Source: Sulfitobacter brevis (GTDB lineage: Bacteria > Pseudomonadota > Alphaproteobacteria > Rhodobacterales > Rhodobacteraceae). From it: a stretch of 64,000 bases of DNA. The position numbers and the translations under genes are program-made. A model generated the notes under the pieces. The model made no database searches. It was not told the DNA's origin and saw only the letters and a list, made by a program, of their open reading frames with translations. The number at the start of each line of letters is the position of its first letter. The stretch's first letter is position 1. The stretch covers positions 107,405 to 171,404 of the forward strand of contig NZ_FOMW01000011.1 in assembly GCF_900112755.1 (NCBI RefSeq), read 5' to 3'. This document shows positions 59,506-64,000 of this stretch, one piece after another.

Positions 59506-59523
59506 GCGCGTGATCCTTATCAG

Positions 59524-60741
59524 TTAATCAATGATGTTCGCCTCCGGTCCGTAGGCGAATTTCGTAATGTTTTCAGTGCGGTATTTGCCGACTACCAGAA
59601 TGTCGTGCTCACGGTACCCGCCTGCCCCGGCAGTGCCTTGTGGCACCCAGAGCATCGGCTCCATCGACACGACCATGCCCGGCTCGAGCACGGTATCAAT
59701 GTCCTCGCGCAGTTCCAACCCCGCCTCTCGGCCATAGTAGTGCGACAGGATTCCGAACGAATGGCCGTATCCGAAGGAGCGGTATTGCAGCAGCCCCTCG
59801 CCCGCAAAGAAGCGGTTGATCTCCTCGCAAATGCCCGAACAGGTCGCGCCCGGCCTGATCAGCGATATCCCCAATTCGTGTGCTGCGACATTGGCCTCCC
59901 AAAGCTTGAGCGAAGCCGCATCCGGTGCGCCAAGAAACAGCGTACGCTCCAGCGCCGTGTAATAGCCCGAGATCATCGGAAAGGTATTGAGGCTCAGGAT
60001 ATCGCCGCGCTGCAAGGCCCGCGTGGTGACAGGATTATGTGCGCCATCGGTGTTGAGGCCCGACTGGAACCAGACCCACGTATCGCGGATTTCGCTGTCG
60101 GGGAAACTGCGGGCAATCTCCAACTCCATTGCGTTACGCCCCGCCATCGCGACATCAATCTCGCGTGCGCCTTCACGGATCGCATCGCGGATCGCCTCGC
60201 CGCCGTGGTCCGCCACCCGCGCCCCTTCGCGGATCAGCCCGATCTCCTCGTTTGATTTCATCATCCGCGCCGCCATCGTGTCAGCCGCGATATCCACCAG
60301 TTCCGGCGTGCCCAGCATTTCGTTCAACGTGTCACGCGCGGCCAGTGTCAGGTGATCGGCCTCAATGCCCAGACGCCCGGCGCCCTGCATCAACTCGCCC
60401 ACGGCGCGCCAGTAATTGTTGCGCGTCCAGTCGGTGTAAATCACGTTGTCGCCATACGACCGTCGCCACGGCTGGCCTGCGTCGATATTGGCGCTGACCG
60501 TGGTGCAGGCCTCCTGCGTCACAACACAGCCGTAGGGCCGCCCAAAGCTACAATACAAAAACCCCGAGTAATAGGCGATGTTATGCATCGAACTTAGCAG
60601 CACGGCGGGAATATCCCGCTCCGCCATGATCTGGCGCAAACGGGTGAGCCTGCGTTCGTACTCTGCGTGCGAAAAAGGCAGCACGGCCTTGTCGCCATTA
60701 TGGCAGGTAAAAAATTGCGGGCGGTTTGTCAGGTCTTTCAT
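59524..60741 (-). CDS. Creatinase (creatine amidinohydrolase), M24 family
   Basis: 405 aa from the ATG at 60741, with GAGGATA upstream; 403 aa is usual. Creatinase splits creatine to sarcosine and urea in the cytosol. Unlike other M24 proteins it needs no metal. Highly typical blocks are YYSGFLYCSFGRPYG (substrate-binding Phe/Arg), SANIDAGQPWRRSYGDN, FQSGLNTDGAHNPVTTR with the catalytic His235, GYYTALERTLFL, and HYYGREAGLELREDIDT. The match to known creatinase as I recall it is very strong over the whole length. It is divergent from an ectoine-hydrolase-like M24 gene. No creatininase or sarcosine oxidase gene is nearby. Confidence 0.88.
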   Translation of the reverse strand: MKDLTNRPQFFTCHNGDKAVLPFSHAEYERRLTRLRQIMAERDIPAVLLSSMHNIAYYSGFLYCSFGRPYGCVVTQEACTTVSANIDAGQPWRRSYGDNVIYTDWTRNNYWRAVGELMQGAGRLGIEADHLTLAARDTLNEMLGTPELVDIAADTMAARMMKSNEEIGLIREGARVADHGGEAIRDAIREGAREIDVAMAGRNAMELEIARSFPDSEIRDTWVWFQSGLNTDGAHNPVTTRALQRGDILSLNTFPMISGYYTALERTLFLGAPDAASLKLWEANVAAHELGISLIRPGATCSGICEEINRFFAGEGLLQYRSFGYGHSFGILSHYYGREAGLELREDIDTVLEPGMVVSMEPMLWVPQGTAGAGGYREHDILVVGKYRTENITKFAYGPEANIID

Positions 60742-60951
60742 CCAAAGTATCCTCAATTGGAACGGAGGCCTTGCGGCATCCAGGTCAAAGAAAATATCCG
60801 GGCGTACAGGACGGTGCGGCGCAGCGCGCCAAAGGCATGACCCATTAAGCGACGCCATCGCTGGTCATGTGCGCTCAGTCGTATGGTATTGTGCCGAAAG
60901 CTGTCAACGCCTAGCGTTCGGGAAACCCCCCACTGATGATAGGTGCAGTTC

Positions 60952-62139
60952 ATGACAACGCCTGACCCCACGCCCTTTTCCAACACCGAATATGACCGGC
61001 GCTTGTCGCTGACACGTACTGCCATGGCGCAGGCCGGTCTGGACTCGCTGATCGTCACCGACCCGTCCAATCAGGCTTGGCTCACCGGCTATGACGGCTG
61101 GTCGTTCTATGTGCATCAGGCGGTCGTGGTGCCGCTGGAGGGGATGCCATTCTGGTGGGGCCGCAGGCAGGATTCAAACGGCGCGGTGCGAACCGTCAAC
61201 CGCGACCGCACCGGCGTCGAATTCTATACCGATGATTTTGTCCAATCGACCGAGCGGCATCCGATGCAGGATCTGGCCCGCAAGCTCGCCGCACGCGACA
61301 TCAAAACTGCTCGCATCGGCGTGGAAATGGACAACTACTATTTCTCCGCCAAGGCCTATACCACCCTCGTCGCCGCCCTGCCCGACAGCGACATTCGCGA
61401 CGCCACCGCACTGGTGAACTGGCAACGCGCGATCAAATCCGACGAAGAACTCGACTTCATGCGCAAAGCCGCGCGGATCAGCGACAAGATTACCCAACTT
61501 GCCATAGATCGCGCCGAACCCGGCGTGCGCAAGAACGAACTCGCCGCCGAAATCACTGCCGCAGGCTACACCGGTGTCGATGACATCTGGGGCGATTATC
61601 CCGCCATCGTGCCGCTGATGCCCTCGGGCACCGACGCCGCCGCCCCGCATCTGACATGGAACGGCGACGTGATGAAAAAGGGCGAGGTGACCTTTTTTGA
61701 ACTCGCCGGCTGCTACCGCCGCTATCATGTGCCGCTGTCGCGCTCGGTCATGCTGGGCCAGCCCCCTGAACATATCAAACGCGGTGAAGGCGCCTTGATT
61801 GAAGGGCTCGAAGCAGGTCTCGAAAAAGCCCGCGCGGGCAACCGCACCTGCGACATCGCCAATGCCCTCGGCGCGGTGATGGACAAGGCGGGCATCGAAC
61901 GCGGCGCGCGCTGCGGCTATTCCATCGGCCTGTCCTACCCGCCCGACTGGGGCGAACGCACCATGTCCCTGCGCCCCGAAGACCAGACCATACTGAAACC
62001 CGGAATGACCTTCCACTTTATGCCTGGCCTGTGGATGGACGATTGGGGCCTCGAGATCACCGAGAGCATTCTGATCCGTGAGGATGGCCCCGCCGAGCCG
62101 TTCTGCAACATCCCCCGCAAACTCTTTGTCAAAGACTAG
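60952..62139 (+). CDS. doeA: Ectoine hydrolase-like M24 family enzyme (DoeA/EutD type)
   Basis: 395 aa from the ATG at 60952 with AGGTG upstream; a GTG three codons earlier is possible. The N-terminal creatinase-like domain has TDPSNQAWLTGYDGWSFYVH, a segment characteristic of ectoine hydrolases. FVQSTERHPMQDLARKL and the C-terminal pita-bread domain (ELAGCYRRYHVPLSRSVMLG, GYSIGLSYPPDWGERTMSL) also fit. DoeA opens the ectoine ring to N-acetyl-2,4-diaminobutyrate. It is followed two bases later by an ArgE-like deacetylase, which could take the acetyl group off. The symbol is a family assignment; activity is not proven. Confidence 0.72.
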   Translation: MTTPDPTPFSNTEYDRRLSLTRTAMAQAGLDSLIVTDPSNQAWLTGYDGWSFYVHQAVVVPLEGMPFWWGRRQDSNGAVRTVNRDRTGVEFYTDDFVQSTERHPMQDLARKLAARDIKTARIGVEMDNYYFSAKAYTTLVAALPDSDIRDATALVNWQRAIKSDEELDFMRKAARISDKITQLAIDRAEPGVRKNELAAEITAAGYTGVDDIWGDYPAIVPLMPSGTDAAAPHLTWNGDVMKKGEVTFFELAGCYRRYHVPLSRSVMLGQPPEHIKRGEGALIEGLEAGLEKARAGNRTCDIANALGAVMDKAGIERGARCGYSIGLSYPPDWGERTMSLRPEDQTILKPGMTFHFMPGLWMDDWGLEITESILIREDGPAEPFCNIPRKLFVKD

Positions 62140-62141
62140 CC

Positions 62142-63299
62142 ATGACTGATCTGCAAACCACCACCGCGATCCTTGACGATCTGATCGCCTATCCTTCGGT
62201 GTCGTCCGACAGCAATCTTGCAATCATCGACGACCTCGCGCAGCGCCTGCGCGAGGTCGGTGCGCGAGTCGATATCTACCACAACGACGCGGGCACCAAG
62301 GCCAACCTCTACGCCACCCTCGGCCCTGATGTGGCCGGCGGCATTTTGTTGGCGGGCCATACAGATGTGGTGCCGATCACCGATCAGGTCTGGGGCGGCA
62401 ACCCCTTCGCGCTGACCGAACACCAAGGGCGGCTTTACGGGCGTGGCACCTGCGACATGAAAGGCTTCATCGCCGCCGCCGTCGCCATGGCGCCGGTCTT
62501 TGCCAAGCGCGCGGTGAGACGCCCGCTGCATTTTGCCTTCACCTATGACGAGGAAACCGGCTGTATCGGGGCCGAAGCACTGGCGCGGCAACTGGCCAAG
62601 CGCCACGACCGCCCTGCCCTCGCGATCATCGGCGAGCCGACCGAGATGCGGGTGATCGAAGGCCACAAAGGTTGCTGCGAATATTCCACGCATTTCACGG
62701 GACGCGAAGGCCACGGCTCGCTGCCGCATCTCGGCGTCAACGCGGTTGAGTACGCCGTGCGCTATATCACCCGCCTGATGCAATTGGCAGATGAGCTCAA
62801 AACCCGCGCCCCCGCGGGCAGCGCCTTTGACCCGCCGCACAGCACCATCAATGTCGGCGCGTTACACGGTGGTGTGGCGCACAATGTGATCCCCGGCCTT
62901 GCCACTGTCGATTGGGACATGCGCCCCGTGCAAGGCAAAGATTTCACCCACATCAAGACGACCATGCACGACTTTGCGCATGACGTGCTGCTGCCGCAAA
63001 TGCGCCGCGTCTGGCCCGACGCCGATATCACCACCCAGACCGTTGGTGAAACCGGCGGGCTGGAGGTGTTGCCTGAAAACGCCGCCCGCGATCTGATGAT
63101 GGAGCTCACGGGTGCCAATGGCACCGATGTAGTCTCCTTCGGGACCGAGGCCGGCATTTTTCAGCAGCTTGGCATCGCCGCTGTGGTCTGCGGGCCGGGC
63201 TCGATCGAACAGGCGCACAAACCTGACGAGTACCTTGAGATCGACCAGCTTTCCGCCTGCCTCACGATGCTTGAGGGTCTCAGCCGCAGGTTAGGCTGA
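62142..63299 (+). CDS. ArgE-like M20 deacetylase (acetylornithine deacetylase family)
   Basis: 385-aa zinc enzyme. Ligand motifs are ILLAGHTDVVPITDQ, GRGTCDMKGFIAAAVAMA and FTYDEETGCIGAEAL, with the catalytic Glu pair; the end has FGTEAGIFQQLGIAAVVCGP and AHKPDEYLEI. The family removes acetyl from N-alpha-acetylornithine. It is translated almost together with the DoeA-like gene. In known ectoine operons the deacetylase DoeB is of a different (aspartoacylase-like) family, so this pairing would be a replacement. Arginine synthesis is an alternative role, but no arg genes are nearby. Confidence 0.88.
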   Translation: MTDLQTTTAILDDLIAYPSVSSDSNLAIIDDLAQRLREVGARVDIYHNDAGTKANLYATLGPDVAGGILLAGHTDVVPITDQVWGGNPFALTEHQGRLYGRGTCDMKGFIAAAVAMAPVFAKRAVRRPLHFAFTYDEETGCIGAEALARQLAKRHDRPALAIIGEPTEMRVIEGHKGCCEYSTHFTGREGHGSLPHLGVNAVEYAVRYITRLMQLADELKTRAPAGSAFDPPHSTINVGALHGGVAHNVIPGLATVDWDMRPVQGKDFTHIKTTMHDFAHDVLLPQMRRVWPDADITTQTVGETGGLEVLPENAARDLMMELTGANGTDVVSFGTEAGIFQQLGIAAVVCGPGSIEQAHKPDEYLEIDQLSACLTMLEGLSRRLG

Positions 63300-63662
63300 T
63301 CCTTCCCCCCTGCCCCCATAGACGGAAAAGGGTGGAGAATTTAACTGTTTCACAAGTCAACGGTTGGCCTTCGCAAGACCGCAAAGAACCGATGTCCGAT
63401 CCCCGCAGCACGCCCTGCAATAGCGATTTCGCCTTCCGCCCCGACAGACCGCCGACCCGCTGTTCGGCTTTCACTCCCAACGCGCCTCTGTGATTTCACA
63501 AGCAGATTGTCGCGCTTAATGTGGCAATGACGGGCTGTCACCACGGGCCTTGCCGCGCTGGCCATCGTCGATACCCCCGGCATCACTCAAAGCGAGTTGG
63601 CGCGGCAGTGAGGGATCGCACGCTCCGGCCTCGTCGAAAGGAGCTAACACACCTGCCCGCAC
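63300..63662. other. 363-bp gap holding a decayed MarR gene
   Basis: No intact gene. It contains the MarR-type remnant described separately. The rest, next to the deacetylase stop, shows no strong terminator and no other feature I can support. Confidence 0.5.
63445..63647 (+). pseudogene. MarR family regulator remnant, frameshifted and truncated
   Basis: One frame reads QTADPLFGFHSQRASVISQA, like the N-terminus of MarR proteins, then hits a stop. Another frame continues TTGLAALAIVDTPGITQSEL then ARQ, an in-frame TGA, then GIARSGLVERS and another stop. This matches the MarR winged-helix block (ITQSELAR-x-LGIARSGLVER). At least one frameshift, an internal stop and loss of the C-terminal half mean it is dead. 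It may once have controlled the enoyl-CoA hydratase region next to it. Confidence 0.7.
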
Positions 63663-64000
63663 CTATTTGCGAAACACCGGCTCGCGCTTTTCCAAAAATG
63701 CCCGCAAGCCCTCTTGCGCCCCTTCCGAAGTTTGCGCCATCGCCGCTGCCATGCTTTCAGTAAACAGCCCGTCGGCGCGGGACATATCGCCAATTCGCCC
63801 GATCGCCTGTATCATCAGATAGTTCGAAAACGGCGCATTGTCCGCCACCTTGCGGGCGAGTTTTCGAGCCAGCGTCAAAGCCGCGCCCTCCTCCACCGCG
63901 TAATGCGCCAGCCCCATCGCCAACCCGTCCTCGGCGCCATAGGACCGTCCTGTCAACATCATTTCGCGCATTCGGTCGGCACCGATAATCCGGCCTACCC
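63663..64000 (-). CDS. Enoyl-CoA hydratase/isomerase family protein, 5' part beyond window
   Basis: The minus-strand frame is open at the right edge and ends at 63663. Visible residues start VGRIIGADRMREMMLTGRSY and continue with AEDGLAMGLAHYAV, ALTLARKLARKVADNAPFSN and FLEKREPVFRK at the end. These match the C-terminal third of crotonase-family proteins (the A-x-E-A-x-x-x-G-L-V block and the FLEKR-P-x-F tail). The catalytic part is outside the window. The true start is beyond 64000. Confidence 0.85.
   Translation of the reverse strand, partial: VGRIIGADRMREMMLTGRSYGAEDGLAMGLAHYAVEEGAALTLARKLARKVADNAPFSNYLMIQAIGRIGDMSRADGLFTESMAAAMAQTSEGAQEGLRAFLEKREPVFRK

Noticed and set aside
59179..60255. 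358-codon open frame on the plus strand
   Set aside because: Antisense to aminotransferase and creatinase, both strongly supported by motifs.
61174..62223. 349-codon open frame on the minus strand
   Set aside because: Antisense to the DoeA-like gene, with no recognisable motifs.
1..64000. tRNA, rRNA, riboswitch, prophage or integron features
   Set aside because: I saw no tRNA-like cloverleaf ends, rRNA cores, known riboswitch cores, phage structural genes or integrase genes; I could not run covariance searches, so small RNAs may be missed.

Overview
The window looks like an accessory, transport-rich stretch of an alphaproteobacterial chromosome or large replicon. Rhodobacterales (Roseobacter group) is the best guess. 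The reasons are the GC-rich coding sequence and the gene families: many TRAP transporters, a tripartite tricarboxylate system, a SqrR/BigR-type sulfide switch next to a YeeE/YedE pair, an ectoine-hydrolase-like M24 enzyme, a DUF1127 protein and CTGC-N3-GCAG operators. I see no rRNA, tRNA, CRISPR array, replication origin or intact mobile element. The only transposon trace is a fragment of an IS30-type transposase.

Layout, left to right. 1-5693 (minus): a TRAP transporter operon (dctP-dctQ-dctM) with an amidase, a 64-aa membrane protein and a D-2-hydroxyacid dehydrogenase that runs off the left edge. 5694-6261: a long regulatory gap with a 20-bp perfect hairpin and three ATACAAT-type palindromes. 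6262-9237 (plus): a GntR/FCD regulator, a cytochrome P450 and a lone TRAP binding protein, facing a GST-like gene. 10512-16487 (plus): a polyamine-type ABC transporter (binding protein, ATPase, two permeases), a Gfo/Idh/MocA oxidoreductase and an acetamidase/formamidase. 16488-20183: a BASS-type symporter and a gamma-glutamyltransferase, divergent from a LysR regulator. 20239-24352: a seven-TM-sensor histidine kinase, the IS30 remnant, a cytochrome c lipoprotein and a universal stress protein. Each of the last two genes has an FNR-type box upstream.

24373-30720: a TctD/TctE two-component system with its own binding protein, divergent from tctCBA. 30869-31876: a GAPDH-family enzyme. 31940-41080 (minus): an M81 (MlrC-like) peptidase, a dipeptide-type ABC transporter and two M20 amidohydrolases, divergent from an IclR regulator and a penicillin-acylase-family hydrolase. 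Together these look like one uptake-and-hydrolysis locus for acylated or peptide-like amides. 44425-48463: a sulfide/persulfide detoxification set (SqrR/BigR repressor, two YeeE/YedE proteins, persulfide-dioxygenase-like MBL enzyme, SulP transporter). 48636-51777: a second TRAP system whose binding protein lies convergent to its permeases. 52356-52622: a DUF1127 protein behind two tandem PhaR-like sites.

52644-63299: a second polyamine-type ABC transporter, a class III aminotransferase and a creatinase, divergent from an ectoine-hydrolase-like M24 enzyme and an ArgE-like M20 deacetylase. This is a plausible module for nitrogen-rich osmolytes. The right end carries a decayed MarR regulator and the 3' part of an enoyl-CoA hydratase.

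The general theme is import of organic nitrogen compounds and organic acids, followed by C-N bond hydrolysis. A recurring detail is a hairpin placed just after the binding-protein gene in five different transporter operons.
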